Source: Chlorobium sp. (GTDB taxonomy: Bacteria > Bacteroidota > Chlorobiia > Chlorobiales > Chlorobiaceae). From it: a DNA stretch of 64,000 nucleotides. Position 1 is the stretch's first letter, and every line of letters starts with the position of its first letter. Below the pieces are notes generated by a model. It searched no databases. It was not told where the DNA came from and saw nothing but the letters and a program-made list of their open reading frames with translations. This document shows, piece by piece, positions 35,200 through 44,702 of this stretch. A program made the position numbers and the translations under genes. Location of the stretch: contig JANQHQ010000026.1 of NCBI GenBank assembly GCA_028282595.1, positions 110,764 through 174,763 of the forward strand, in the 5' to 3' direction.

Positions 35200-36648
35200 T
35201 CAGACAAGGCGTGAAGCCGCTTCCGGACCGGCCGAACGGACAGCATAGGGTTCGGGAACTTCGCCCGCGAAGGCGTCCCTTATGCCGTCGATGAACGCCC
35301 AACTGCTCTCCACCTGGTCCTGGCGGATGAAGTGCAACTGATCTCCCGCCATGGCGTCGAGCAGAAGCCGCTGATACGGGGTCATCTTTTCGGTCTCGAA
35401 CGAGGTGTTGTAATCGAATTTCATGAATACCGGGTCGGTCACCAGTTCCTCCCCCGGCCGCTTCGTTCCGAAACGGATGGCGATGGTTTCCTCGGGTTGA
35501 ATCCGGATGGCGATCTGGTTTGCCGTATAGCTGCAACTTTCGGGCGGCCCGAAAAAGTTCTGCGGCGGACACTTGAAGGTTATGACGATTTCCGTCACGC
35601 GCCGGTCGAGATTCTTGCCCGCGCTCATGAAGAACGGTACGTCCTTCCACCGCCAGTTGTCGATATGGAAGCGTATGGAAGCAAAGGTCTCGACCAGGGA
35701 ATCGGGCGCGACGTTTTTCTCCTGCCTGTACCCTTCGTACTGACCGAGAACGACGTTTTCCCTCGACGCTTCACCCGAAAGAGGGCGCAGCGACCGGAAA
35801 ACCTTTTCCTTTTCATCCCGGACGGCGTCAGCGCTGAGGTCGACCGGCGGTTCCATCGCGATCGAGGCAAGGAGTTGCAAACCGTGGTTCTGGACAACGT
35901 CGCGAAGCAACCCGACCTCCTCGTAGAACGCGCCCCGTTCGCGTATACCGAAATCCTCGGCGATCGTGATCCGGACGTTGTCGATGTAATGCCTGTTCCA
36001 GAGCGGTTCGAAAATACCGTTTGAAAAACGGAACACCAGAATGTTCTGGACCGGCTCCTTGCCGAGATAGTGGTCGATACGGTAGATCTGCTCTTCGCGG
36101 AAGGCCCCGCCCACGATACAATTCAGTTCGCGAGCGCTTTCGAGATCGTGCCCGTAAGGCTTCTCCACAACGATCTTGCGCCACCCCTCGCAGGCGGGGT
36201 TCCTGCCTCCGAGACCCGCTTTTTCGAGATTTTCGATGATATGGGAAGCAAGGCTCGGCGGCGTGGAAAGATAGAACAGGAGATTGTTGCAGGAGGACTC
36301 TTCGGTGATCCCCCGGCGGATCTCGTCGCCGAGCCGGGAGTACTCCCCGGCCTCCATGAGATCGAGGCTTACGTAAAAGAGGTTGTCGCAGAACCGGGCG
36401 AAATGCTCTTCGTCCGTTACGGTTCCCGGCGAGTTGAGGGTTATGCTTTCACGGACGAAGCTCCTGAAGGTCTCATGGTCGAAAGGAGAACGGGCCACCC
36501 CTATGACCCGGTATTTTTCCGGAAGCTGCCCCCACAGGGCCAGCTTGTAGATCGAGGGGAACAGCTTTCTCGCCGCAAGATCGCTGTTGGCACCGAACAG
36601 TACGAAAGTGAAATTATCGAGAGAACGACCGTTCATCTGTTGCATCAT
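35200..36648 (-). CDS. zwf: Glucose-6-phosphate dehydrogenase
   Basis: The 482-residue enzyme oxidises glucose-6-phosphate, giving NADPH. The nucleotide site FVLFGANSDLAARKLFPSIYKL lies near residue 15 and the catalytic RIDHYLGKEPVQNI near 195, with KPYGHDLESA before it. Substrate-binding and C-terminal regions are complete (VPFFMSAGKNLDRR, IQPEETIAIRFGTKRPG). Its start overlaps the stop of gnd by 4 bp on the same strand, so gnd and zwf are one transcript, convergent with tkt-pgl. Confidence 0.96.
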   Translation of the reverse strand: MMQQMNGRSLDNFTFVLFGANSDLAARKLFPSIYKLALWGQLPEKYRVIGVARSPFDHETFRSFVRESITLNSPGTVTDEEHFARFCDNLFYVSLDLMEAGEYSRLGDEIRRGITEESSCNNLLFYLSTPPSLASHIIENLEKAGLGGRNPACEGWRKIVVEKPYGHDLESARELNCIVGGAFREEQIYRIDHYLGKEPVQNILVFRFSNGIFEPLWNRHYIDNVRITIAEDFGIRERGAFYEEVGLLRDVVQNHGLQLLASIAMEPPVDLSADAVRDEKEKVFRSLRPLSGEASRENVVLGQYEGYRQEKNVAPDSLVETFASIRFHIDNWRWKDVPFFMSAGKNLDRRVTEIVITFKCPPQNFFGPPESCSYTANQIAIRIQPEETIAIRFGTKRPGEELVTDPVFMKFDYNTSFETEKMTPYQRLLLDAMAGDQLHFIRQDQVESSWAFIDGIRDAFAGEVPEPYAVRSAGPEAASRLV

Positions 36649-37550
36649 CTGGGACCCGACGCGGTAAAACCGTGGCCGCCGAACTCGTTGCGAAGGGCCG
36701 CGACGACCTTGTCGGAAAAATTGTCGTTCGATCGCGAACGATAGCGTCTGAAAACGGCATCGGCGATAACGGGAATCGACACGTTCTCTTCGAGAGCGGT
36801 CTCTACCGTCCAGCGGCCCTCACCCGAATCGGCGATCTCGCCCGACAGATAGCCGAGCTTGCCGTCGCGCCCGAACGCCTTCGCGACAAGCTCCATGAGC
36901 CAGCCGCGTATGACGGAACCGTTCGACCAGACCCTGGCGACCTCGAGATGATCGATTGAAAAACGACTGTTTTCCATGATATCGAAACCCTCCCCCATCG
37001 CCTGCATCATCCCGTACTCGATACCGTTGTGCACCATTTTCACGAAATGCCCCGATCCGGACCCGCCCATGTACCCGAACCCTCCCGGCACGCACAGATC
37101 GCCGAAGAGCGGGGAGAGAACATCGAAAACATCGCGCTCTCCTCCGATCATCATGCACGCCCCGTTCCGGGCTCCCTCCAGGCCGCCGCTGGTACCGACG
37201 TCCATGTAGCGGATTCCCCCGGCGGAAAGTTCACCGCTCCGACGGAGAGTATCGCGATAGTGGGAATTACCGCCGTCGAGCACGATATCGCCTTTGTCGA
37301 GCAGCGGCAGGAGGCCGGAAAGGGTCGCGTCGACGGGATCCCCGGCGGGAACCATCATCCAGACCACGCGAGGCGCTTCAAGACGGGAAACCATGTCCGG
37401 GAGGGAAACCGCAGGTTCGGCTCCCCGTCCGGCGACCTTTTGCAAAGCCTCTGGCGAAAGATCGAACGCGACAACCTCGTGACCGTGATCCAGCAGGTTC
37501 TCCACCATGCCGAATCCCATTTTACCAAGGCCGATAAAACCTATCTTCAT
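36645..37550 (-). CDS. gnd: 6-phosphogluconate dehydrogenase, short (YqeC/GndA-like) form
   Basis: A 301-residue decarboxylating dehydrogenase. It has MKIGFIGLGKMGFGMVENLL at the N-terminus, VLDGGNSHYRDTLRR near 95, YMDVGTSGGLEGARNGACMM near 120 and HFVKMVHNGIEYGMMQAMGEGF near 170 with the catalytic lysine. It is shorter than the 470-residue E. coli Gnd, as in the decarboxylating YqeC-like branch. The ATG at 37550 is the first residue of the dinucleotide fold. It leads the gnd-zwf pair. Confidence 0.93.
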   Translation of the reverse strand: MKIGFIGLGKMGFGMVENLLDHGHEVVAFDLSPEALQKVAGRGAEPAVSLPDMVSRLEAPRVVWMMVPAGDPVDATLSGLLPLLDKGDIVLDGGNSHYRDTLRRSGELSAGGIRYMDVGTSGGLEGARNGACMMIGGERDVFDVLSPLFGDLCVPGGFGYMGGSGSGHFVKMVHNGIEYGMMQAMGEGFDIMENSRFSIDHLEVARVWSNGSVIRGWLMELVAKAFGRDGKLGYLSGEIADSGEGRWTVETALEENVSIPVIADAVFRRYRSRSNDNFSDKVVAALRNEFGGHGFTASGPR

Positions 37551-37575
37551 TATATACCGGTCCGGTCTGCAGGTT

Positions 37576-40566
37576 TCAGGATGTCTTTTCCTTCGTACTC
37601 CATCCCGCAACTTCGAGCCTGTTGCGCAGGGCGTCCAGTTGCGCCTCCATCTCCGGCAGAAGCTGTTCGGCCCGGGAGAGATCGTCCTCCTTGGCGGCCA
37701 TTTCGATTTCAAAGGCCACCTTCGACAGCATGTTGCCGCCGATCATGAGTGCAGCGCCCTTGATGGAATGGGCCGTCATCTGAATGTCCTCGACCGTCTT
37801 CCCGACGACGGCCGCCCGGAGACGGGCGACCTGCTGCGGCACATCCTCGAGGAAGTTTTCGATAATCATTCGCGCCACTTCCATATCGTGCTGCAGCCTG
37901 TCGAGCATCTCCTCTTCCTGAAAGATAACATTGTTCTTCATGCTGCTGGGGGGTTTACGATTATTGTTTGCGGCGTGCTCCGCCACAGGCAACCGCTTAT
38001 CAACAAACTTTTCCAGAACGCTAACAATTTCCAATTTTCTGACGGGCTTGGCAATATACTCGTCCATGCCGGCCCGCAAACACTTTTCCCTGTCGCCTTT
38101 CAGCGCGTTCGCCGTGATCGCGACCACGGCGACATCGGGGTTCTTCACCCCGTACTTGCCCTGGCGCAACAGCCGGGTGGCTTCATAGCCGTCCATCTCC
38201 GGCATCTGGCAATCCATGAACACAAGATCGTAACCGGTTTTCTGCATCGCCTGCAGGGCGTCGATACCGTTGCCGACCACATCGGCGTCGAAACCCTCCT
38301 TCCGAAGCATCGACAGGAGAACCAGACGGTTGATATGACTGTCCTCGACAACCAGAATTCTGAACCCGGCGCGCCTGTCCGGCGTGATCGCGCTCGAAGA
38401 AAATCCGTCCCCTGCGGCATCGTCCTCTTTCGGATCCTTCAGCCGAACCAGATCGGCGATACAACTGTAAAGCTCCCGGCCCCTTACGGGCCGCTGCAGT
38501 CTTGTCGCCACATGCTTCCACGGAATGCGCGGCGCGCCTTCTTTTTTCCCGCCGGACTGCAAAACGACCAGCGAAAACCCGCGGAGCAGGGGGTCGGTCT
38601 TCATCCTCCGGATCTCGTCCCTCAGTTCGTGACCGTAATCCGATACCGAAAGCAGCACGATGTCCCAGGGCCGGCCTTCGGCAGCGGCACGCCGAAACGC
38701 CCCGACCGCCTCCCGTGAATCGGCAAGGGTTTCGTGCTCGCACTTCCAGAGTGAAAAAAAGAGCTTCATCAGCTTCCGTGACGACTCGCAGGAATCGATC
38801 GAAAGAACCCTGACTCCTTCAAGCAGGCGATACTTGTCGTCCGCGCTGCTGCAACCCGAACCCTGTTTTTCGAGTTCGAGGGAAAACCAGAACATGGAAC
38901 CCTCGTCGACCACGCTCCTCAGATGAATCTCACCGCCCATCTTCCGGGCGAGCTTGTTCGATATCGACAACCCGAGTCCCGTACCGCCATACTTGCGTAC
39001 GGTCGAACCGTCGGCCTGGACAAAGGGGTCGAATATCGCCTCCATGCGCTCCTCGCCGATACCGATACCCGTATCGGAAACCGTGAAACGGATCCGGGAA
39101 TGGTTGATCGAGTCTTCCTCGAGCTCGACGCTCAGGAGAATTTCACCTTCGCTGGTGAATTTTATGGCGTTGTTGACGAGGTTGACAAGTATCTGGCGGA
39201 TACGGGCAGGGTCGCCCTTCAGACGAAACGGCATGGTCGAATCGGGCAGAAAGGTAAAATCGAGTCCTTTCTCCTGGGCCTTGTACCAGAACATCTCCAT
39301 GACTTCCTCGAGCAGGTCGAGCAGATCGAAATCGACATGCTCGATGTCGAGCTTGTCGGCTTCTATCTTCGAAAAATCGAGAATGTCGTTGACCAGGGAA
39401 AGCAGGTTTTTCCCGCTGATATTGATTGTCTCGGCGAACTTCCTCTGCTCCCCGTCCAGGCCCGATTCGAGCAGCAATTCGGACATGCCGATCACCCCGT
39501 TCATCGGCGTGCGGATCTCATGGCTCATGTTCGCCAGGAATTCGCTCTTGGCGCGGTTCGCCTCATCGGCCGCTTCCGCCATCGCGTTCGCCCTTTCGAT
39601 GGACTCCTCGAGCTTTCTGTTCGCCGCGACCAGACTGCTGCGAGCCCGACCGGCGTCATCGAGCAGGTTGATCAGCGCCTCACTCTGCCGACGCCTGAGC
39701 ATAGACCCGTCTTCATCGCTTCCCGCCACCTCTTTGAGGGGATCGCCCGGAGGATCGACCCCGCTTTTGCCGTGGTCGCTTTCAACGTCGATAAACGGCA
39801 CGAAGCCGAACCCGGCGGATTCCGGCTTCATGGCGTAGCGCGGAGGCCTGCCGAGCTCCTCGCACAACCGGTTGATCTCCTCTTTGAGCTCTATATTGCG
39901 CTGTTCCCGGCCGACCATGAAACGGTTGAAGCGTTCCAGGTCGTCCATGGAACGCTTCAGCTCTTTTTCAATTCTTTTCCTCTCCGAAATATCGGTCGAA
40001 ATCATGATGACGGTGGTCACCTCGCCGTCCTGCAGACAGGGTCCAAAGCGTGACTCCACGTCGGTGTCTTCCCGCTCCCGGCCCCGTATCCTGCATTCCA
40101 GCTTCGCGGGCTTGCCGGTCCGGAAAACTCTCTGCAGGGTTTCGTGATAGCGATCGTGCTGGTCGGGCGCGATGTACTCGCGGAAAAGGTCCCCCACCGA
40201 CGCGCCGGGATGATCGCCGGGAAGATTGCGGTTCATGTAGATGATCCGCAGCGAACCGTCGACGGCGACGATCGCATCCGGACTGTTGGAAAGAACCGAG
40301 CTCAGTGTATTCTCGCTTTTTTGAAGCGAGACGAGAGCGTCGTCGAGTTTCGAGGCCGAAAGTTCGAGTTCGCTGTTCTTGCTTTCGAGTTCCCGGCGCA
40401 GAGCGGACAGCTCGATGGATTTCTTCAGCAGGTTGACATTCTGTTCCCGAAGCGCCTTCTGTTTTTCCAGAAGCTCCTGCTCGACCTTTCGGCTTTCGAG
40501 AATCTGCGCCTTCAGCGCACTCAGTTCTCTTTCGAGCTCTTCATGGGGGGGGCTTACCTTCCGCAT
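37576..40566 (-). CDS. Hybrid histidine kinase with PAS, two receivers and Hpt
   Basis: A 996-residue soluble multidomain sensor. N-terminal coiled coil (about 5-85), a PAS domain (about 88-210), a linker with REQRNIELKEEINRLCEELG, the HisKA domain with the phospho-accepting histidine in ANMSHEIRTPMNGV near 375, ATPase with LVNNAIKF and KYGGTGLGLSI, a first receiver-like domain whose acceptor position reads LLSVSDYG without aspartate, a normal receiver with VFMDCQMPEMDGYEA, and an Hpt domain with HSIKGAA. No membrane segment is present. The ATG at 40566 is preferred; a GTG start at 40620 is possible. The partner regulator is unknown. Confidence 0.88.
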   Translation of the reverse strand: MRKVSPPHEELERELSALKAQILESRKVEQELLEKQKALREQNVNLLKKSIELSALRRELESKNSELELSASKLDDALVSLQKSENTLSSVLSNSPDAIVAVDGSLRIIYMNRNLPGDHPGASVGDLFREYIAPDQHDRYHETLQRVFRTGKPAKLECRIRGREREDTDVESRFGPCLQDGEVTTVIMISTDISERKRIEKELKRSMDDLERFNRFMVGREQRNIELKEEINRLCEELGRPPRYAMKPESAGFGFVPFIDVESDHGKSGVDPPGDPLKEVAGSDEDGSMLRRRQSEALINLLDDAGRARSSLVAANRKLEESIERANAMAEAADEANRAKSEFLANMSHEIRTPMNGVIGMSELLLESGLDGEQRKFAETINISGKNLLSLVNDILDFSKIEADKLDIEHVDFDLLDLLEEVMEMFWYKAQEKGLDFTFLPDSTMPFRLKGDPARIRQILVNLVNNAIKFTSEGEILLSVELEEDSINHSRIRFTVSDTGIGIGEERMEAIFDPFVQADGSTVRKYGGTGLGLSISNKLARKMGGEIHLRSVVDEGSMFWFSLELEKQGSGCSSADDKYRLLEGVRVLSIDSCESSRKLMKLFFSLWKCEHETLADSREAVGAFRRAAAEGRPWDIVLLSVSDYGHELRDEIRRMKTDPLLRGFSLVVLQSGGKKEGAPRIPWKHVATRLQRPVRGRELYSCIADLVRLKDPKEDDAAGDGFSSSAITPDRRAGFRILVVEDSHINRLVLLSMLRKEGFDADVVGNGIDALQAMQKTGYDLVFMDCQMPEMDGYEATRLLRQGKYGVKNPDVAVVAITANALKGDREKCLRAGMDEYIAKPVRKLEIVSVLEKFVDKRLPVAEHAANNNRKPPSSMKNNVIFQEEEMLDRLQHDMEVARMIIENFLEDVPQQVARLRAAVVGKTVEDIQMTAHSIKGAALMIGGNMLSKVAFEIEMAAKEDDLSRAEQLLPEMEAQLDALRNRLEVAGWSTKEKTS

Positions 40567-40831
40567 GGCAATCGGGTGATGATGACACAAACCCGGCGGC
40601 TCCTCGCCGGACAGCCGCACTCTTCCGGCAGCGCCCCGGCGACAATCGCCAACAGGCGACCTGCCTGTTATTCCTGTCCCTGAAACACCCTGGGGGCAGG
40701 CGCTACCGCAATCCGTCCGACGGATCTACGCGTGAACCACGCCGGCGGTTCGTCATAGCCTGTAATTATAATTTACTCATTTTATCGCTGATTTCCAGAT
40801 GCACATCACCGGTAACGATACCGGCGCATCG

Positions 40832-41980
40832 CTACAGCGCATAGTTGAGATACCGGAAAAGAACGGAGCGCCACTCCCTGGAAGCGGTGATTTGCAACAG
40901 GGAACGGTTGACGCTCTCCCTGAGCGGACTTCCGGGAGGCAGCGCGATGGCGTAATATTCGTAACGGAAGGACTGTTCGAGCACCGTCACACCCTCCGCC
41001 TTTCCGGTGGAAACGGCGTACCTCATGATCGGCTCGTCGTAGACCACGGCGTCGACACGGCCCTCGCGAAGGGCGCCGAGGGCTTGTGGAAGTGCACCGA
41101 ATTCCCGGTAAGCGACGTACTCCTCTTCGAGATAGTGCTGGCTTGTCGAACCGCTCACCGTAGCGGTCCTCACACCATGGAGATCTCCCGGCCCCCTGAC
41201 CGATCTGTCGAGGGAGCCCACGGTCAGCGAGGTGGTGATCGCCGCCGTAAAACCGGAAATGATGACCAGGCTCGCGAACATCCAGACGAGGGCGACCAGA
41301 CGCCCTCCGGCGGTTTTCGGCGCCTTGTCGCCGTAGCCTACCGTCGTCATGGTCACCGCGGCCCACCAGAACCCCGAACCGACGCCGCTCGACACGGGTC
41401 CGCCGAACTGATCGGGATTCCGTCTTCGCTCGAACAGCCAGACGAGGAAACCCGAAACCAGGAGAACGAGCGCCAGCACGCCTACGATACGGAGGAACTC
41501 GAATGAAAAAAATCCCCGGATGATGCTCCACCAGTCCCCGCTCTTTTCCCTGACCGCGATACCGAGTCCGGAAAGAAAAAACGGCTGGGTAAAATCAAGC
41601 GCCTCTTCCCGCGCGGAGGTCACGGTTATCGCCGAGACACCGGCAGCGACCTCTTCCCGGGCGACGGCGTCGAGCAGTTCCTCGAACGCCATCTCCCTGA
41701 ATTCGGACGAAAAGCCGTTCATCTCCGCGACCCTGTTCCACAGCTCTATGCTGATGCCCTCCCACGAACCCCGGTCGTCCTTCATCGCGAACGGGGGCGC
41801 CTCCTTGACGCCGACGATCAGGCGGGCACCTGCAGCTTCGGCCGCTCCGAGAGGCGAGAACAACAGCAGGAGAATCGCCGGAAGCCGGAAATAGCGGAAG
41901 GGTGCGGCGCCCTCCCTGCCGACCATGGAAACCCGGCGTCGGCTTGCGGCGCCGAGCCCGACGGCTCGCTTCTCGTTCAT
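40832..41980 (-). CDS. GluR0-like ligand-gated potassium channel
   Basis: A 382-residue membrane protein in which a periplasmic solute-binding domain is split by a two-helix pore. Signal segment about 30-50; first ligand lobe about 53-155 (LIVGVKEAPPFAMKDDRGSW); helix 1 about 168-192; pore loop with filter TVGYGD at 223-228; helix 2 about 235-262; second ligand lobe 265-382 (LHGVRTATVSGSTSQHYL, DAVVYDEPIMRYAV). This is the layout of bacterial glutamate receptor GluR0, and the filter is potassium type. The ligand cannot be read from the sequence. A plain amino-acid transporter is excluded by the filter. Confidence 0.85.
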   Translation of the reverse strand: MNEKRAVGLGAASRRRVSMVGREGAAPFRYFRLPAILLLLFSPLGAAEAAGARLIVGVKEAPPFAMKDDRGSWEGISIELWNRVAEMNGFSSEFREMAFEELLDAVAREEVAAGVSAITVTSAREEALDFTQPFFLSGLGIAVREKSGDWWSIIRGFFSFEFLRIVGVLALVLLVSGFLVWLFERRRNPDQFGGPVSSGVGSGFWWAAVTMTTVGYGDKAPKTAGGRLVALVWMFASLVIISGFTAAITTSLTVGSLDRSVRGPGDLHGVRTATVSGSTSQHYLEEEYVAYREFGALPQALGALREGRVDAVVYDEPIMRYAVSTGKAEGVTVLEQSFRYEYYAIALPPGSPLRESVNRSLLQITASREWRSVLFRYLNYAL

Positions 41981-42186
41981 GGCATCTTCCGGTTGGCTTG
42001 AAAGGAATCTACCGGTAAGGTACGACTTTCGGTTTGAATTGCCGGATTCGAGCTGCCCGGCGTCGGAAAAGCGTGCGCGAAGAGAACCGAACGATGCGCC
42101 GCCGGGGTTACCATTTGTAACTGACGCATCGATTGCCGAGATTTTTCTGGGGACGTAACCCGCAAGGATCGACCGAAAAACAGCAC

Positions 42187-43626
42187 ATGGGCAGTGAAAT
42201 CGGCCACACCTCGTTCAGCGAATCGGATTTCAGGCGATTCCGCGAACACCTGAGAAAAGAGACCGGGATTCTCATGGAATGGTTTTCGGACGACCGTTTC
42301 GAGAACGACCGCGAGATGAGCGGATTCGAACTCGAAGGGTGGCTGGTGGACGAGAACTTTCTGCCCGTACCGCGCAACCGGGAGTTTCTCGAACGGATGA
42401 ACAGCCCGCTGGTGGTGCCGGAGCTCTCGAAATACAACTTCGAGATCAATGCCGAGCCCCGCCCTCTCGACAAAAACCTTCCGGGCCATCTCCATGACAG
42501 CCTGACCGCGCTGTGGCGCGGCTGTTCCTCACACGCGGAAGCGATGGGGTGTCGCGTCCTGATGACCGGGATTCTTCCCACCATAGAGGACAGAATGCTG
42601 ACCCTCGACAACATCTCGGCGCTCCAGCGCTATCACGCCCTGAACCGGGAAATTCTGCGTTCGAGAAAAAGCCGCCCCCTGAACATCCGCATCGAGGGGA
42701 AGCGGGACCGCCTCAACGTGACGCACAACGACGTCATGGCCGAAGCCGCGACGACCTCGCTGCAGATACACCTGCAGGTCTCCCCCGGAACAGCGGGCCG
42801 GCAGTACAACGCGGCGCAGATCGTCTCTGCGCCCATGGTGGCGATCGCCGCCAACTCGCCCTATCTTTTCGGGCGCGAACTCTGGTGCGAAACCCGGATT
42901 CCGCTTTTCGAGCAGGCGGTCAGGCTACCCTCGTTCCGCGACAAAAACGGCCGGACAGTCTTCAGGGTAACGTTCGGCAGGGACTATGTCCGCGACTCCC
43001 TCATGGAGTTGTTTCTCGAAAATCTCGACGGTTTCCCGGTTCTCCTGCCGGCAACCTGCGACGAGGATGCCCGCCGTCTGTGCCATCTCATGCTGCACAA
43101 CGGCACGATATGGCGATGGAACCGTCCTCTTATCGGTCTGAACGACGCCCGCAAACCCCATCTGCGTCTGGAACACCGGGTGCCTTCCGCGGGCCCGACG
43201 GTGCCGGACGTCGTCGCCAACATCCTGTTCTTCTACGGAGCGGTCTTTTACCTGCAGGCCAGGAAAAACCGCCCGGAGACCTCTCTTTCATTCGATAACG
43301 CACGAAAAAACTTTTACCGGGCGGCGAAACACGGACTGGACGCGCGTATCGTGTGGACCGCAGGGAAAACCTGCACCGTGCGGGAGCTCCTCGAACAGGA
43401 GCTGCTGCCCGGAGCGGCGGCGGCTCTGTGCGACAGGGGTTTCGATCCGGCAGAAACCGCTCACTACTTCCAAGACATCCTCACGCTCCGCACGACGACC
43501 GGCAGAACGGGGTCGGCGTGGCAGAAAGCGTTCATAGAAAAACACGGGCCCCGCTTCGAAGAGATGACCGGGGTCTATCATGAAAACCAGAACCGGCAGA
43601 TCCCCGTACACGAATGGAACATCTGA
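42187..43626 (+). CDS. GCS2-like glutamate-cysteine ligase family protein
   Basis: A 479-residue carboxylate-amine ligase of the GCS2 type. Supporting segments are GFELEGWLVDENFLPVPRN, LSKYNFEINAEPRPL, VLMTGILPTIEDRMLTLDN, TTSLQIHLQVSP and HLRLEHRVPSAGPTVPDV. Members join an amino group to the gamma-carboxylate of glutamate or similar acids. The ATG at 42187 begins the conserved part. It overlaps by 13 bp with a zinc deacylase gene, suggesting the two act on one metabolite. It may be a thiol- or peptide-forming ligase rather than true glutathione synthesis. Confidence 0.75.
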   Translation: MGSEIGHTSFSESDFRRFREHLRKETGILMEWFSDDRFENDREMSGFELEGWLVDENFLPVPRNREFLERMNSPLVVPELSKYNFEINAEPRPLDKNLPGHLHDSLTALWRGCSSHAEAMGCRVLMTGILPTIEDRMLTLDNISALQRYHALNREILRSRKSRPLNIRIEGKRDRLNVTHNDVMAEAATTSLQIHLQVSPGTAGRQYNAAQIVSAPMVAIAANSPYLFGRELWCETRIPLFEQAVRLPSFRDKNGRTVFRVTFGRDYVRDSLMELFLENLDGFPVLLPATCDEDARRLCHLMLHNGTIWRWNRPLIGLNDARKPHLRLEHRVPSAGPTVPDVVANILFFYGAVFYLQARKNRPETSLSFDNARKNFYRAAKHGLDARIVWTAGKTCTVRELLEQELLPGAAAALCDRGFDPAETAHYFQDILTLRTTTGRTGSAWQKAFIEKHGPRFEEMTGVYHENQNRQIPVHEWNI

Positions 43627-44675
43627 ACGAAACGGGAAACCCTCCCGAACTCCACCTTTTCAACCGCATCCCCGAGGGCCTCGCGGATACAGCGGTCCGC
43701 GACCTCCCCTCCGTCCTTCCCGGTCCGTCGCTGATCCATGTCAGAGGCAGGCGCGAACCGCCTCTTTTCCTCTCGATTCTCCTGCACGGCAACGAAACAA
43801 CGGGCTTCCTGGCCCTTCAGCAACTCCTGCGCACCCTCGAGCTCAAGAGCCGGCCCTCTCCGAGAAGCTTCCTGCTGTTCGTGGGCAACGTCAGGGCCGC
43901 CGGAAAGGGATTGCGCCGTCTGTATGGCGAGCCGGACTACAACCGCATCTGGAACGGCGGAACCCTCCCCGAGCACGAGCTCGCCCGGAAGGTGCTCGAT
44001 CACGTCGCCCTGCACCGGCCGTTCGCGGCTGTCGACATACACAACAATACGGGCAAAAATCCCCATTACGCCTGCATCAACGACACCGCCCCCTCCTTCG
44101 TCCACCTTGCCCGGCGCTTCAGCAAAACCATCGTCTACTTCACCGAACCGCACGAGGTCATTTCCATGGCGCTCTCACGGCTCTGCCCTTCCGCCACCCT
44201 CGAATGCGGACTGTCGGGGGACCGGCACGGCACCAGCCACGTCCACGACTACCTCCTGCACTGTCTGACGATGGAAATCGACGAGATCTTCCGTCCGCCG
44301 AGCAACCGCAATAAGGAGATCTATCATACGATCGCGAAAATCACCGTACCCGAAAACACTATTCTCACGTTCTGCGGCGACGGCCGGCCAAACAGCGGAG
44401 TCTGTCTGCGCCGGGACATCGAGGAACTGAATTTCACCTTTCTGCAGGAAGGCACCGTCCTCGGCTTTTCGGATCGAGGGGGGCAACCGCTCAGAATCGT
44501 CGATAATGCCGGAAAAGAGGTCACCGAAAAGTACCTCCGGGTTGCAAACGGCGAAATCGTCACCAGGACGCCGATCATCCCCTCGATGTTCACCAGGGAT
44601 CAAACCGTCATCCGCCAGGACTGCTTCGGCTACATCATGGAACCCTGGGAGATCGAATCCGGCATTTCCCGGTAG
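43614..44675 (+). CDS. Succinylglutamate desuccinylase/aspartoacylase family protein
   Basis: A 353-residue zinc-dependent deacylase of the AstE/AspA (M14-like) family. The metal site is visible as LLHGNETTGFLAL (HxxE), and the later histidine in AAVDIHNNTGKNPHYA; the arginine and tyrosine region NYNRIW-like PDYNRIWNGG follows the family. The C-terminal third is a small beta domain (KITVPENTILTF). Its start lies 13 bp inside the GCS2-like gene, so the two are translated together. The substrate is likely an N-acyl or gamma-glutamyl amino acid, but this is inferred from context only. Confidence 0.78.
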   Translation: MEHLNETGNPPELHLFNRIPEGLADTAVRDLPSVLPGPSLIHVRGRREPPLFLSILLHGNETTGFLALQQLLRTLELKSRPSPRSFLLFVGNVRAAGKGLRRLYGEPDYNRIWNGGTLPEHELARKVLDHVALHRPFAAVDIHNNTGKNPHYACINDTAPSFVHLARRFSKTIVYFTEPHEVISMALSRLCPSATLECGLSGDRHGTSHVHDYLLHCLTMEIDEIFRPPSNRNKEIYHTIAKITVPENTILTFCGDGRPNSGVCLRRDIEELNFTFLQEGTVLGFSDRGGQPLRIVDNAGKEVTEKYLRVANGEIVTRTPIIPSMFTRDQTVIRQDCFGYIMEPWEIESGISR

Positions 44676-44702
44676 AACGAACGCATCGGCGGGCAAAAAT
44701 CC

